From: Mycolicibacter longobardus
GTDB taxonomy: Bacteria; Actinomycetota; Actinomycetes; Mycobacteriales; Mycobacteriaceae
Assembly (NCBI RefSeq): GCF_002102265.1
Contig: NZ_LQPG01000010.1
Coordinates: 124,001-188,000 of the forward strand
Direction of reading: 5' to 3'
Length of the DNA: 64,000 nucleotides
The position numbers and the translations under genes were made by a program. The notes under the pieces are model-generated. The model saw only the letters and a program-made list of their open reading frames with translations. It ran no database searches and was not told the origin of the DNA. Positions 24,799 to 33,318 of the stretch are shown here, piece by piece. The first letter of the stretch is position 1; every line of letters begins with the position of its first letter.

Positions 24799-25056
24799 AT
24801 GAAGACAATGAGTTACACCGAGTCGCGAGCGCGCTACGCCGAGGTGCTCGACAGCGTCGTGGCCGATCGTGAAGAGGTCGTGATCACCCGCGCGGGCCAC
24901 GAGCCTGTGGTGATCGTCTCCCTTGCCGACTTCGAGTCGCTGCGGGAGACGGCCTATCTCATGCGCTCACCGGCGAACGCGCGTCGCCTGCTCGACGCCA
25001 TGGAGCGCTTGGAGGGCGGCGACGGAGTTGAGCACGGCTTAATCGACACTGACTGA
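24799..25056 (+). CDS. yefM: YefM antitoxin
   Basis: An 85-residue Phd/YefM antitoxin. The N-terminal MSYTESRARYAEVLDSV is the DNA-binding fold, VVITRAGHEPVVIVSLADFESL is the central sheet, and LRETAYLMRSPANARRLLDAM matches the E. coli YefM middle region closely. The acidic tail wraps the toxin. It binds YoeB and represses its own operon. The start has a perfect AGGAGG seven bases upstream. The stop shares a base with the yoeB ATG (TGATG). The module sits between pdxS and tesB. Confidence 0.95.
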   Translation: MKTMSYTESRARYAEVLDSVVADREEVVITRAGHEPVVIVSLADFESLRETAYLMRSPANARRLLDAMERLEGGDGVEHGLIDTD

Positions 25057-25316
25057 TGCGTCTGATCTGGGACGAGAACGCCTGGTGTGACTATCTTTGG
25101 TGGCAGGCCCAGGATCGCAAGGTGCTCAAGCGCATCAACCAGTTGATCGCGGATATCGCCCGAAATGGGAACGAGGGGATCGGAAAGCCTGAACCGCTCA
25201 AACACGACTTTGCGGGCTACTGGTCGCGCCGGATCACCGACGAGCATCGGTTGGTGTACAAGGTGGCCGAAGCAGACATCCGTATCGCCGCCTGCCGCTA
25301 TCACTACGGTCGATAG
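25056..25316 (+). CDS. yoeB: YoeB toxin, ribosome-dependent mRNA interferase
   Basis: An 86-residue RelE-fold toxin. It carries the YoeB hallmarks PEPLKHDFAGYWSRRITDEHRLVYKV and the C-terminal CRYHYG. The catalytic glutamate (in EPLKH), the arginine of SRRITDEHR and the terminal histidine-tyrosine are all present. YoeB cleaves mRNA in the ribosomal A site. Start and end match family length, so it appears intact and potentially active, controlled by YefM. Confidence 0.95.
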   Translation: MRLIWDENAWCDYLWWQAQDRKVLKRINQLIADIARNGNEGIGKPEPLKHDFAGYWSRRITDEHRLVYKVAEADIRIAACRYHYGR

Positions 25317-25331
25317 CCTGGGGCCGACAGC

Positions 25332-25736
25332 TCATTGTGCGTTCTCGACGGGGTCAATCACCCGCAGGCCCAGGTGCTCGGCAACATCTTTCATGGTGGT
25401 GTCGTGCGTCGCCACCGAGACAACCTCGCCGATCAGCAGGGCGGTCGCCAGGTGCAGGGCGTCGAGGGTCCCGATGTGGCGTTCGATCGACTCGGCGACG
25501 TTGTGCGTCTCCCGGGTGATGTCCAGCATCCCGACGCGGTCCAAGAGCGGTGCCGCGTCGGAAAGCGGACGGTCGTCGCGGCGCAGCACGCGAACCACCT
25601 CGGTGCGAAGGAGTCTGGAGGAGAGGAACGTCGTCGCCGGCGTCTGCATCCAGGACTGGAGGCGCCCGCGTTCGGGAACATCGAGGACGGTCCGCAGCGC
25701 CACCGAGGTGTCCAGGTAGACCAGGGCCGGCGCCAC
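25332..25736 (-). CDS. vapC: VapC toxin, PIN domain
   Basis: A 134-residue PIN-domain RNase with acidic residues in order: LVYLDTSVAL (Asp9), LLRTEVVRVLRR (Glu46), TLDALHLATA (Asp92) and VATHDTTM (Asp110). It is the toxin of a second module in the pdx locus, opposite in direction to YefM-YoeB, with only 15 bases between yoeB and vapC ends. It starts three bases after the antitoxin stop. The RNA target is unknown. Confidence 0.92.
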   Translation of the reverse strand: MAPALVYLDTSVALRTVLDVPERGRLQSWMQTPATTFLSSRLLRTEVVRVLRRDDRPLSDAAPLLDRVGMLDITRETHNVAESIERHIGTLDALHLATALLIGEVVSVATHDTTMKDVAEHLGLRVIDPVENAQ

Positions 25737-25739
25737 GAT

Positions 25740-26018
25740 TCAGTGATTCCCGCGCATCTCATCCAGCAGGGCGTCGACCTGACCGTCGGTGTAGGAGGGT
25801 CCACCCGGGGCTGTCGGCCAGGATGCGGGCTTGGCGGCTGGCGGGGTGTAGCGGCCCTCGCGCTCCAGTCGCGCCAACGTGGAATCCTGAGCGCGGACAA
25901 CGCTCACCCGCCATCGCGGTTTGCCTCGCTCGGTCACCACGACATCGTCCGTTTCGGTGACCTGATCGAGCACCGCCGCAGTGCGCTGATTGAGCTCTCG
26001 CTTGGTAACCGTCGGCAT
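25740..26018 (-). CDS. vapB: VapB antitoxin, Phd/YefM-like
   Basis: A 92-residue antitoxin whose N-terminal half MPTVTKRELNQRTAAVLDQV and TDDVVVTERGKPRWRVSVV has the Phd/YefM DNA-binding pattern rather than the ribbon-helix-helix of the other VapB in this window. The C-terminal half, rich in Pro and Asp and ending DALLDEMRGNH, is the likely VapC-binding part. It should repress its own promoter in the region shared with tesB. Confidence 0.88.
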   Translation of the reverse strand: MPTVTKRELNQRTAAVLDQVTETDDVVVTERGKPRWRVSVVRAQDSTLARLEREGRYTPPAAKPASWPTAPGGPSYTDGQVDALLDEMRGNH

Positions 26019-26038
26019 GTGGCCAGTGTACTACTTTT

Positions 26039-26065
26039 GTCAGACATCACCGTCGATATTCTGAC
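26039..26065. promoter_or_regulatory. Divergent vapB/tesB control region
   Basis: GTCAGA (26039-26044) and TCTGAC (26060-26065) form an inverted repeat with a 15-base centre. A TATTCT -10-like hexamer (26057-26062) ends nine bases before the tesB GTG, consistent with a leaderless tesB mRNA. An antitoxin bound here could affect tesB-pdxT too. Confidence 0.4.
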
Positions 26066-26071
26066 GTCATC

Positions 26072-26917
26072 GTGGCAATCGAAGAGATCCTCGATCTCGA
26101 GCAACTCGAGGTCAACATCTACCGCGGGAGTGTGTTCAGCCCGCTCTCCGCGGACAACCAGCGCACCTTCGGCGGTCATGTCGCCGGCCAGGCACTGGTG
26201 TCGGCGGTGCGCACCGTGGACCCCCGCTACCGGGTCCACTCGCTGCACGGTTATTTCCTGCGTCCCGGAGATGCCAAGGCGCCCACGGTGTTCCTGGTCG
26301 ATCGGGTCCGCGACGGCGGCTCGTTCTGCACCCGGCGGGTCGACGCCGTTCAGCACGGCGAGACCATCTTCAACATGTCGGCCTCGTTTCAGAGCGAGCA
26401 ACGCGGCATCGCGCACCAGGATGTGATGCCCGATGCGCCGGACCCCACCGACCTGCCCGACATCGCCGCGATGAAGGCCTTCGACGACGAGGGTTTCAAG
26501 GCGTTCGCCGAGTGGGACCTGCGCCGGGTGCCGCGCGAGCAGTTGCCGCACATTCCGGGCAAGGTCGCCGAGCAGCAGGTCTGGTTCCGTCATCGCGACC
26601 GGTTGCCCGACGATCAGGTGCTGCACATCTGCGCGCTGGCCTACATGAGCGACCTGACCCTGCTGGGCACCTCCTGGGCGAATCACCCCGGCGAGCGCGA
26701 CCACCTGCAGGTGGCGTCGCTGGACCATGCCATGTGGTTCCTGCGCCCCTTCCGGGCCGACGAATGGCTGCTCTACGACCAGTCGTCGCCGTCGGCGGGT
26801 GCCGGGCGGTCGTTGACCCAGGGGAAGATCTACAACCGGTCCGGGGACATGGTGGCCGCCGTTATGCAGGAGGGGTTGACCCGCTACCCGTCCGGATACC
26901 AACCGACCGGCCAGTGA
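26072..26917 (+). CDS. tesB: Acyl-CoA thioesterase II
   Basis: A 281-residue TesB-type thioesterase with two hotdog domains. The N-terminal domain has [17 protein letters not shown] and the C-terminal one has [12 protein letters not shown] and [12 protein letters not shown], where the DHAMWFH-like aspartate is catalytic. It hydrolyses medium and long-chain acyl-CoA. It corresponds to Rv2605c, which also lies between pdxS and pdxT. GTG start without a ribosome site; see the leaderless promoter. The stop overlaps the pdxT GTG by four bases. Confidence 0.93.
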   Translation: MAIEEILDLEQLEVNIYRGSVFSPLSADNQRTFGGHVAGQALVSAVRTVDPRYRVHSLHGYFLRPGDAKAPTVFLVDRVRDGGSFCTRRVDAVQHGETIFNMSASFQSEQRGIAHQDVMPDAPDPTDLPDIAAMKAFDDEGFKAFAEWDLRRVPREQLPHIPGKVAEQQVWFRHRDRLPDDQVLHICALAYMSDLTLLGTSWANHPGERDHLQVASLDHAMWFLRPFRADEWLLYDQSSPSAGAGRSLTQGKIYNRSGDMVAAVMQEGLTRYPSGYQPTGQ

Positions 26918-27510
26918 GCGGCCCGCGCATCGGCGTGCTCGCACTGCAGGGTGACGTCCGAGAACACCTTGCTGCGCTGGCCGCGGTCGGCGCCGAGCCG
27001 GTGCCGGTGCGCCGTCGCGCGGAGCTGGACGCCGTCGAGGCCCTGCTGATCCCCGGTGGCGAGTCGACCACGATCAGCCACCTGTTGCGCGAGCTGGAGC
27101 TGGCGGACCCGTTGCGGGCCCGGCTGGCCGACGGGATGCCGGCCTACGGGTCCTGTGCGGGAATGATCCTGCTGGCCAGCGAGATCCTCGACGCGGGCGC
27201 GCAGGGCCGCGCCGCCATCCCCCTGTCGGGGATCGATATGACCGTGCGGCGCAACGCCTTCGGGCGCCAGGTCGATTCCTTCGAAGGGGAGATCGCCTTC
27301 GACGGCCTGGACGGGCCGGTGCACGCGGTGTTCATCCGGGCGCCGTGGGTGGAACGGGTCGGTCCCGGCGTCACGGTGCTGGCCGAGGCCGCCGGACATC
27401 CCGTTGCGGTGCGGCAGGGCCGCGTACTGGCCACTTCGTTTCACCCGGAGGTCACCGGAGACCGGCGTATCCACCGATTGTTCGTCGACATCGTCACAAG
27501 CCGGGACTGA
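26914..27510 (+). CDS. pdxT: Pyridoxal 5'-phosphate synthase glutaminase PdxT
   Basis: A 198-residue class I glutaminase. It begins [17 protein letters not shown], has the oxyanion-loop motif [15 protein letters not shown], the nucleophile in [10 protein letters not shown], and the His-Glu pair in [13 protein letters not shown]. It releases ammonia from glutamine for PdxS in the PLP synthase complex. It corresponds to Rv2604c. It is translationally coupled to tesB, but its partner pdxS lies about 2.2 kb upstream beyond the TA genes. Confidence 0.96.
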   Translation: MSGPRIGVLALQGDVREHLAALAAVGAEPVPVRRRAELDAVEALLIPGGESTTISHLLRELELADPLRARLADGMPAYGSCAGMILLASEILDAGAQGRAAIPLSGIDMTVRRNAFGRQVDSFEGEIAFDGLDGPVHAVFIRAPWVERVGPGVTVLAEAAGHPVAVRQGRVLATSFHPEVTGDRRIHRLFVDIVTSRD

Positions 27511-27585
27511 CTGTCGCCGGGTTGGCCACGGCGTTTCGCCGTGCCCGGGATGTTGTCGTCGATCCTGCCAGGCCATGATGTATCC

Positions 27586-28947
27586 ATGGCAGATATCGCG
27601 CGGGGCGGCTTCCGCCGCGCAGTAAAGCTGGCGAGCCTTCCGGCCGGGGTCGCCGGACGCGCAGCGCTGGGTGTGGGCAAGCGGATGACCGGCATGTCCA
27701 AGGATGAGGTCAACGCCGAACTCCTGGAGAAGGCCGCCGACGAGATGTTCAAGGTGCTCGGCGAGCTCAAGGGCGGCGCGATGAAGGTCGGGCAGGCGCT
27801 GTCGGTGATGGAGGCCGCGATTCCTCCGCAGTTCGCCGAACCGTTCCGCGAGGCATTGGTCAAGCTGCAGAGCGAGGCCCCGCCGTTGCCGGCGGCCAAG
27901 GTGCACCGAGTGCTCGACGCCCAGCTAGGCACCAAATGGCGGGAACGCTTCGCGTCGTTCGACGACACCCCCGCCGCATCGGCGAGCATCGGGCAGGTGC
28001 ACCGGGCGGTCTGGAACGACGGGCGCGACGTCGCCGTGAAAATCCAGTATCCCGGCGCGGACGAGGCGCTGCGCGCCGACCTGAAACTGATTCAGCGGTT
28101 CAACTGGGTCGCCAAGCAGGTGGTTCCCGGCGCCGACGTGGACCGGGTGGTCGCGGAGATCAACGACACCCTGGAAGCGGAACTGGAGTACCGCCAGGAA
28201 GCCGACAATCAGCGTGCCTTCGCCAAGGCCTTCGCCGGGGACCCGAAGTTCGCGGTGCCGGCGGTGATCGCCAGCGCGCCGAAGGTCATCGTCTCGGAGT
28301 GGATCGAAGGCCGGCGCCTGTCGGAGATCATCCGCAGCGGCACCAAAGAGGAGCGGGACTCCGCGTGTGCGCTGCTGCTGGAGTTCACGCTGAGCTCGCC
28401 GGCGCGGGTCGGGCTGGTGCATGCCGACCCGCACCCGGGCAACTTCATGCTGCTGCCCGACGGCCGGCTGGGTGTCATCGACTTCGGCGCGGTGGCCCAA
28501 CATCCCGACGGTATCCCCCCGGAGTTCGCCGAGCTGCTGTGCTGGGCGCGCGACGAGCAGTGGGATGAGGCGATCCGGCTGCTCAAACAGCTCGGGTTCA
28601 TGCCGGCCGACTACGACCTGACCGCCGAGCAGCTGGTGGACTACATCCAGCCGCTGTGGCCCTACATCGACCCGCTGCGCTCCGGGGAGTTCCACTTCAC
28701 CCGCAAGTGGTTCCAGAAGTCGGCGCTGGTCACCACCGACCCGATGGCGGAAGGTTTCGGCGACCGATTCAAGATGGCCCGCCAGATGACCATTCCGGCC
28801 GGATACGTCATGTTGCTGCGCACACTGGGCGGTCTGCTGGGGGTCGCGGTGCAGCTCGACGCGCACGTCAACTACGCCGCGCTGATCGAGCAGTGGGCGC
28901 CCGGGTTCTTCCCGCCCGGGCAGCCCCCGGCGCGCGAGCCGGCCTGA
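27586..28947 (+). CDS. ABC1/AarF/UbiB-family atypical kinase
   Basis: A 453-residue protein of the ABC1 family. The A-rich/KxGQ motif GGAMKVGQALSV lies near residue 60. The kinase-like VAVKIQYPGADEALRAD contains the ATP-site lysine, with VSEWIEGRRLSE later, HADPHPGNFMLL as catalytic loop and LGVIDFGAVAQ as the metal-binding motif. In other organisms these support quinone biosynthesis; in mycobacteria the role is unclear. The ATG at 27586 is preferred because the conserved fold begins soon after it. Confidence 0.88.
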   Translation: MADIARGGFRRAVKLASLPAGVAGRAALGVGKRMTGMSKDEVNAELLEKAADEMFKVLGELKGGAMKVGQALSVMEAAIPPQFAEPFREALVKLQSEAPPLPAAKVHRVLDAQLGTKWRERFASFDDTPAASASIGQVHRAVWNDGRDVAVKIQYPGADEALRADLKLIQRFNWVAKQVVPGADVDRVVAEINDTLEAELEYRQEADNQRAFAKAFAGDPKFAVPAVIASAPKVIVSEWIEGRRLSEIIRSGTKEERDSACALLLEFTLSSPARVGLVHADPHPGNFMLLPDGRLGVIDFGAVAQHPDGIPPEFAELLCWARDEQWDEAIRLLKQLGFMPADYDLTAEQLVDYIQPLWPYIDPLRSGEFHFTRKWFQKSALVTTDPMAEGFGDRFKMARQMTIPAGYVMLLRTLGGLLGVAVQLDAHVNYAALIEQWAPGFFPPGQPPAREPA

Positions 28948-28951
28948 CACG

Positions 28952-28957
28952 TAGACT
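28952..28957 (+). promoter_or_regulatory. -10 element before the yebC-like gene
   Basis: TAGACT fits TANNNT and lies 41 bases before the ATG, leaving a short leader with the GAGGTAGGA ribosome site. No convincing -35 hexamer is seen. The same hexamer precedes aspS. Confidence 0.35.
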
Positions 28958-28998
28958 CGTCGCGCGAAGTTTTGCTGCGACAGTGAGGTAGGAAGCCG

Positions 28999-29754
28999 AT
29001 GAGCGGCCATTCCAAGTGGGCCACCACGAAGCACAAGAAGGCCGTCATCGACGCCCGCCGGGGGAAGAATTTTGCGCGGTTGATCAAGAACATCGAGGTC
29101 GCCGCCCGCGTCGGCGGTGGTGACCCGTCGGGGAATCCGACGCTCTATGACGCCATCCAGAAGGCCAAGAAGAACTCGGTGCCCAACGACAACATCGAGC
29201 GGGCTCGCAAGCGTGGTGCCGGCGAGGAAGCCGGTGGGGCGGATTACCAGACCATCACCTATGAGGGGTATGGGCCCAACGGTGTGGCGGTGTTGATCGA
29301 ATGTCTGACGGATAACCGGAATCGCGCGGCCAGTGAGGTGCGGGTGGCGATGACTCGCAATGGTGGCCAGATGGCCGACCCGGGTTCGGTGGCGTATCTG
29401 TTCAGTCGCAAGGGCACGGTCACGCTGGACAAGAACGGGTTGACCGAGGACGACGTGCTGGTGGCGGTGTTGGAGGCCGGGGCTGAGGATGTCAACGACC
29501 TGGGGGAGAGCTTCGAGGTGATCTCCGAACCGGGTGACCTGGTGGCGGTGCGTAGTGCGCTGGTCGATGCCGGGATCGACTATGAGTCGGCGGAGGCGAG
29601 TTTTCAGCCGTCGGTGAGCGTTCCGGTGGATGTCGAGGGGGCTCGTAAGGTGTTCAAGCTGGTCGAGGCCCTTGAGGACAGTGACGACGTGCAGAACGTG
29701 TGGACCAACGTCGACCTGTCCGACGAGGTGCTGGCAGCTCTCGAGGCCGAGTAG
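28999..29754 (+). CDS. YebC/PmpR-family transcriptional or translational regulator
   Basis: A 251-residue protein beginning [28 protein letters not shown], the near-invariant N-terminus of YebC/TACO1 proteins. [24 protein letters not shown] and [22 protein letters not shown] follow. Family members bind DNA or assist translation of proline-rich stretches. It corresponds to Rv2603c. In many bacteria it neighbours ruvC; here a sulfotransferase-like gene separates the two. Confidence 0.95.
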   Translation: MSGHSKWATTKHKKAVIDARRGKNFARLIKNIEVAARVGGGDPSGNPTLYDAIQKAKKNSVPNDNIERARKRGAGEEAGGADYQTITYEGYGPNGVAVLIECLTDNRNRAASEVRVAMTRNGGQMADPGSVAYLFSRKGTVTLDKNGLTEDDVLVAVLEAGAEDVNDLGESFEVISEPGDLVAVRSALVDAGIDYESAEASFQPSVSVPVDVEGARKVFKLVEALEDSDDVQNVWTNVDLSDEVLAALEAE

Positions 29755-29766
29755 CGGGCCACGCCG

Positions 29767-30576
29767 GTGCCGGCGATTCATTTCATCTCGGGTCTGCCGC
29801 GCTCGGGTTCAACCCTACTGGCCGCGTTATTGCGGCAGAACCCGCGTTTCGAAGCCGGCATGTCCGGCCCGCTGGCCGGGTTGTTCGGCGCCCTGCTCGG
29901 TGAGATGAGCGCACGCAACGAGTTCTCGGTGTTCATCGACGACGCGAAGCGGGAACGGATCCTGCGCGGGCTGTTCGACAGCTTCTACGGTGACTGCCCC
30001 GCCGAGGTGATCTTCGATACCAACCGGGCGTGGTGTGGCTGGATGCCGGCGGTCTCACGGTTGTTCGCGCAGGCCAAGGTCATCGCCTGCGTGCGCGAGT
30101 TGCCGTGGGTGGTCGACAGCATCGAACGGTTGGTCCAGCGCAACGTGTTCACCCCGTCGTCGATCTTCGGATTCAACCCCGGCGGCACCGTCTACACCCG
30201 CGCCAACGGGATCGTGGGGCAGGACGGAATGGTCGGGGCCCCCTACGACATGCTCAAACAGGCCTGCTACGGCGCGGAGCGGGACCGGCTGCTGGTTGTG
30301 CAGTACGAGACCTTGACCACCGACCCGGAGCGCACGATGCGCGCCATCTACGACTTCATCGATGAGCCGGCCTACGTGCATGACTTCGCCCATGTCGACT
30401 ATGACGTCACCGACTTCGACGAACGGGCCGGGACGCCGGGTCTGCACGCGGTGCACGGCGAGGTCAGGGCCGACCCGCGCGAGACGATATTGCCGCCGGA
30501 CCTGTTCAATCGGTTCACCCGCGACGCGTTCTGGCGCGACCCGGAGCGGATCCCCGCGGGCTTGCGGGTGGTGTAG
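29767..30576 (+). CDS. Sulfotransferase-family protein
   Basis: A 269-residue protein with the 5'-phosphosulfate binding loop [14 protein letters not shown] at residues 5-18. A second PAPS-contacting region is [20 protein letters not shown] near residue 105, and [23 protein letters not shown] is the family C-terminal helix pattern. It should transfer sulfate from PAPS to an unknown acceptor such as a glycolipid or small molecule. GTG start 12 bases after the yebC stop, so it may share that transcript. From memory it is not in this position in M. tuberculosis. Confidence 0.85.
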   Translation: MPAIHFISGLPRSGSTLLAALLRQNPRFEAGMSGPLAGLFGALLGEMSARNEFSVFIDDAKRERILRGLFDSFYGDCPAEVIFDTNRAWCGWMPAVSRLFAQAKVIACVRELPWVVDSIERLVQRNVFTPSSIFGFNPGGTVYTRANGIVGQDGMVGAPYDMLKQACYGAERDRLLVVQYETLTTDPERTMRAIYDFIDEPAYVHDFAHVDYDVTDFDERAGTPGLHAVHGEVRADPRETILPPDLFNRFTRDAFWRDPERIPAGLRVV

Positions 30577-30636
30577 CCGGAAGTCGTCGGGCCACCGCGT
30601 GTCCTGCCGGCCGACGTCGGTCCCAGGCACTACTGT

Positions 30637-30652
30637 TCGAACAGATGTTCAC
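30637..30652 (+). promoter_or_regulatory. SOS box (LexA site) of ruvCAB
   Basis: TCGAAC-AGAT-GTTCAC matches the mycobacterial LexA consensus TCGAAC-N4-GTTCGA in 10 of 12 specified positions. A TACAGT -10-like hexamer (30653-30658) follows directly, so LexA would cover the promoter. The position is 18 bases before the ruvC GTG. Confidence 0.8.
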
Positions 30653-30670
30653 TACAGTAGGGAGCGTGTG

Positions 30671-31228
30671 GTGCGGGTGATGGGCGTCGACCCCGGGCTG
30701 ACGCGGTGCGGGCTGTCGGTGGTCGAAGGCGGGCACGGCCGCCAAGTCACCGCTTTGGATGTCGATGTGGTGCGCACCCCGGCCGATCAGCCGCTGCCGC
30801 AACGCCTGCTGACCATCAGTGACACCGCCGAGCACTGGCTGGACACCCACCGGCCCGATGTCCTGGCCGTCGAGCGGGTGTTCTCCCAGCAGAACGTCTC
30901 CACCGTCATGGGCACCGCCCAAGCCGGCGGGGTGATCGCACTGCAGGCCGCCCGCCGGGGCATCGCCGTGCACTTTCACACCCCCAGCGAGGTCAAGGCG
31001 GCCGTCACCGGCAATGGTTCCGCCGACAAGGCCCAGGTGACGACGATGGTCACCAGAATCCTTGGCCTGCAGCAGAAACCGACCCCCGCGGACGCGGCAG
31101 ATGCGCTCGCGCTGGCGATCTGCCACTGCTGGCGGGCCCCGATGATCGCCCGGATGGCAGCGGCCGAGGCACTGGCCGCCGAACAGCGGCGGCGCTACAC
31201 CGCCAAGCTCAAGGCGGCCCGAGCATGA
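30671..31228 (+). CDS. ruvC: Holliday junction resolvase RuvC
   Basis: A 185-residue RNase H-fold endonuclease. Catalytic acids appear as MGVDPGL (Asp7), LAVERVF (Glu68), and the C-terminal pair in [15 protein letters not shown]. It cuts Holliday junctions made during recombinational repair, working with RuvAB. GTG start. The stop overlaps the ruvA ATG by four bases. The SOS box upstream shows damage-inducible control of all three genes. Confidence 0.96.
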   Translation: MRVMGVDPGLTRCGLSVVEGGHGRQVTALDVDVVRTPADQPLPQRLLTISDTAEHWLDTHRPDVLAVERVFSQQNVSTVMGTAQAGGVIALQAARRGIAVHFHTPSEVKAAVTGNGSADKAQVTTMVTRILGLQQKPTPADAADALALAICHCWRAPMIARMAAAEALAAEQRRRYTAKLKAARA

Positions 31229-31812
31229 TCGCTTCGGTGCGCGGCGAGGTCATCGACATCGCACTCGACCACGCGGTGGTCGAAGCGGCCGGCGTCGGCT
31301 ACAAGCTGATGGCCACGCCGTCGACACTGTCGGCGCTGCACCGCGGCAGCGAATCCCGGTTGATCACCGCGATGATCGTGCGTGAGGATTCGATGACGCT
31401 GTACGGCTTTCCCGACGCCGAGGCGCGGGATCTGTTTCTCACGCTGATCGGGGTGTCGGGGATCGGACCCAAGATCGCCCTGGCCACCCTGGCGGTCTAC
31501 GACGCAACCGCGCTGCGCCGGGCGCTGGCCGACGGCGACGTCGCCGCGTTGACCCGGGTGCCCGGGATCGGTAAGCGCGGCGCCGAGCGACTGGTGCTGG
31601 AACTGCGCGACAAGATCGGGCCGGTGGCCGCTCCCGGCGGCGCCTTCGGCGGTCACGCGGTGCGGGCGCCGGTGGTCGAAGCCCTTGTCGGACTTGGCTT
31701 TGCGGCCAAGCAGGCCGAGGAGACCATTGACAAGGTGCTGGCCGACGAACCCGAGATCAGCACGTCCGACGCGTTGCGGACCGCGCTGAGCCGGCTGGGG
31801 AAGACCAAGTGA
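31225..31812 (+). CDS. ruvA: Holliday junction helicase subunit RuvA
   Basis: A 195-residue protein. The N-terminal OB-fold begins [12 protein letters not shown], and the two helix-hairpin-helix motifs are [14 protein letters not shown] and [17 protein letters not shown]. The C-terminal domain ([20 protein letters not shown]) contacts RuvB. It binds the four-way junction and targets the RuvB motor. Overlaps ruvC and ruvB by four bases each. Confidence 0.97.
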   Translation: MIASVRGEVIDIALDHAVVEAAGVGYKLMATPSTLSALHRGSESRLITAMIVREDSMTLYGFPDAEARDLFLTLIGVSGIGPKIALATLAVYDATALRRALADGDVAALTRVPGIGKRGAERLVLELRDKIGPVAAPGGAFGGHAVRAPVVEALVGLGFAAKQAEETIDKVLADEPEISTSDALRTALSRLGKTK

Positions 31813-32861
31813 GTGAGCCCGACGACCCCGACGCCCGCGAGGTGTCCCCGGCGCTGACGGTGGGCGAAGGCGATATCGACGCCGGCCTGCGGCCGCGCAG
31901 TCTGGCCGAGTTCATCGGACAGCCCCGGGTGCGTGAGCAGCTGCAGCTGGTGATCGAGGGCGCCAAGAACCGCGGCGGCACACCGGATCACATCCTGCTG
32001 TCCGGCCCGCCCGGACTGGGTAAGACGTCACTGGCGATGATCATCGCCAGCGAGCTCGGCAGCTCATTGCGGGTGACGTCGGGGCCGGCGCTGGAACGCG
32101 CCGGGGATCTGGCGGCGATGCTGTCGAATCTGGTGGAGCACGACGTGCTGTTCATCGACGAGATCCACCGCATCGCCCGGCCCGCCGAGGAAATGCTGTA
32201 CCTGGCGATGGAGGACTTCCGGGTCGACGTCGTCGTCGGGAAAGGTCCTGGGGCCACGTCGATTCCGCTGGAGGTGGCGCCGTTCACCCTGGTTGGTGCG
32301 ACCACCCGCTCCGGTGCGCTGACCGGCCCGCTGCGGGACCGGTTCGGGTTCACCGCGCACATGGATTTCTACGAGCCGGCCGAACTGCAGCGGGTGCTGG
32401 CACGCTCGGCGAAGATCCTCGGGATCGAGCTGGGGGCTGAGGCCGCCGCGGAGGTGGCCCGGCGGTCTCGTGGTACGCCGCGGATCGCCAACCGACTGCT
32501 GCGCCGGGTGCGGGACTACGCCGAGGTGCGCGCCGACGGGGTGATCACCTGCGATGTGGCCAAGGCCGCGCTGGCGGTCTACGACGTCGACGAATTGGGC
32601 CTGGACCGCCTGGACCGGGCGGTGCTGTCGGCGTTGACCCGCAGCTTCGGCGGCGGCCCGGTCGGGGTGTCCACGCTGGCGGTCGCGGTGGGGGAGGAAG
32701 CCGCCACCGTCGAGGAGGTCTGCGAGCCGTTCCTGGTGCGGGCCGGGATGGTCGCGCGCACCCCCAGGGGCCGTGTCGCGACTCCGGCGGCCTGGACGCA
32801 TCTGGGCATGGTGCCGCCGGCTGGGGCAGGCGGGCTGGGGCAACAGGGGCTGTTCGACTAG
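31809..32861 (+). CDS. ruvB: Holliday junction branch-migration ATPase RuvB
   Basis: A 350-residue AAA+ ATPase. Walker A is [12 protein letters not shown], Walker B is LFIDEIHRI, sensor 1 is VGATTRSG and the arginine finger region is GPLRDRFGF. The C-terminal winged helix has [17 protein letters not shown]. It drives branch migration as a hexamer with RuvA. The GTG start overlaps the ruvA stop. Confidence 0.97.
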   Translation: MSEPDDPDAREVSPALTVGEGDIDAGLRPRSLAEFIGQPRVREQLQLVIEGAKNRGGTPDHILLSGPPGLGKTSLAMIIASELGSSLRVTSGPALERAGDLAAMLSNLVEHDVLFIDEIHRIARPAEEMLYLAMEDFRVDVVVGKGPGATSIPLEVAPFTLVGATTRSGALTGPLRDRFGFTAHMDFYEPAELQRVLARSAKILGIELGAEAAAEVARRSRGTPRIANRLLRRVRDYAEVRADGVITCDVAKAALAVYDVDELGLDRLDRAVLSALTRSFGGGPVGVSTLAVAVGEEAATVEEVCEPFLVRAGMVARTPRGRVATPAAWTHLGMVPPAGAGGLGQQGLFD

Positions 32862-32909
32862 GTCGACCCGGGTTGTGAATGGGCGACAGCACTTTGGACC
32901 GCGGCTCGG

Positions 32910-32915
32910 TAGGCT
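32910..32915 (+). promoter_or_regulatory. -10 element giving a leaderless start
   Basis: TAGGCT fits TANNNT and ends eight bases before the ATG at 32924. A leaderless transcript is predicted and the element supports that ATG over the one at 32879. Confidence 0.45.
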
Positions 32916-32923
32916 TTCGTCGC

Positions 32924-33310
32924 ATGACGGAGGGGCCGGAAAACCTTGAAGCCCGCGTGGACGCATTGGAATCACGGGTCGACGAACTGACCGGGCAGTT
33001 GCAGCAGGCCAAGCAAGACGCGGTTGCCGCGCGAGTGCTCGCCGGGGGAGCAGACCGCGACGTCGAGCAGCTCGGCGGTGAGATGCGTGATTTCCGTGGT
33101 GAGATGCGTGATTTCCATCAGGCCACCACGGCAAGCTTCAATGCCATGCGCGAGGACCTGGTTGACCTGCGGCGCCATGTCAACGAAGGATTCGCTCGCG
33201 TTGATGACGGCTTCAGCGCCATCCGAGTACGGCTTGATACGACCGCCGCCGGCCTTACCCACATCACGGACTTGCTGAACGAGCTGGTCGCCGACCGCGA
33301 ACCCGACTGA
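32924..33310 (+). CDS. Short coiled-coil protein
   Basis: A 128-residue, highly charged protein without signal or membrane segments. Residues 5-40 (ENLEARVDALESRVDELTGQLQQ) show a clean heptad pattern, and a second coiled segment covers residues 65-125. In the middle GEMRDFR and GEMRDFH are seven-residue repeats encoded by a 21-base tandem duplication, so heptad phase is kept. It resembles small tropomyosin-like hypothetical proteins of actinobacteria. A role in oligomerisation or partner binding is inference. Confidence 0.7.
   Translation: MTEGPENLEARVDALESRVDELTGQLQQAKQDAVAARVLAGGADRDVEQLGGEMRDFRGEMRDFHQATTASFNAMREDLVDLRRHVNEGFARVDDGFSAIRVRLDTTAAGLTHITDLLNELVADREPD
33077..33118 (+). repeat. 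Tandem 21-bp duplication inside the coiled-coil gene
   Basis: Two adjacent copies of a 21-base unit starting GGTGAGATGCGTGATTTCC differ only at position 20. Each adds exactly one coiled-coil heptad. Confidence 0.85.
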
Positions 33311-33318
33311 GTCGTCGA

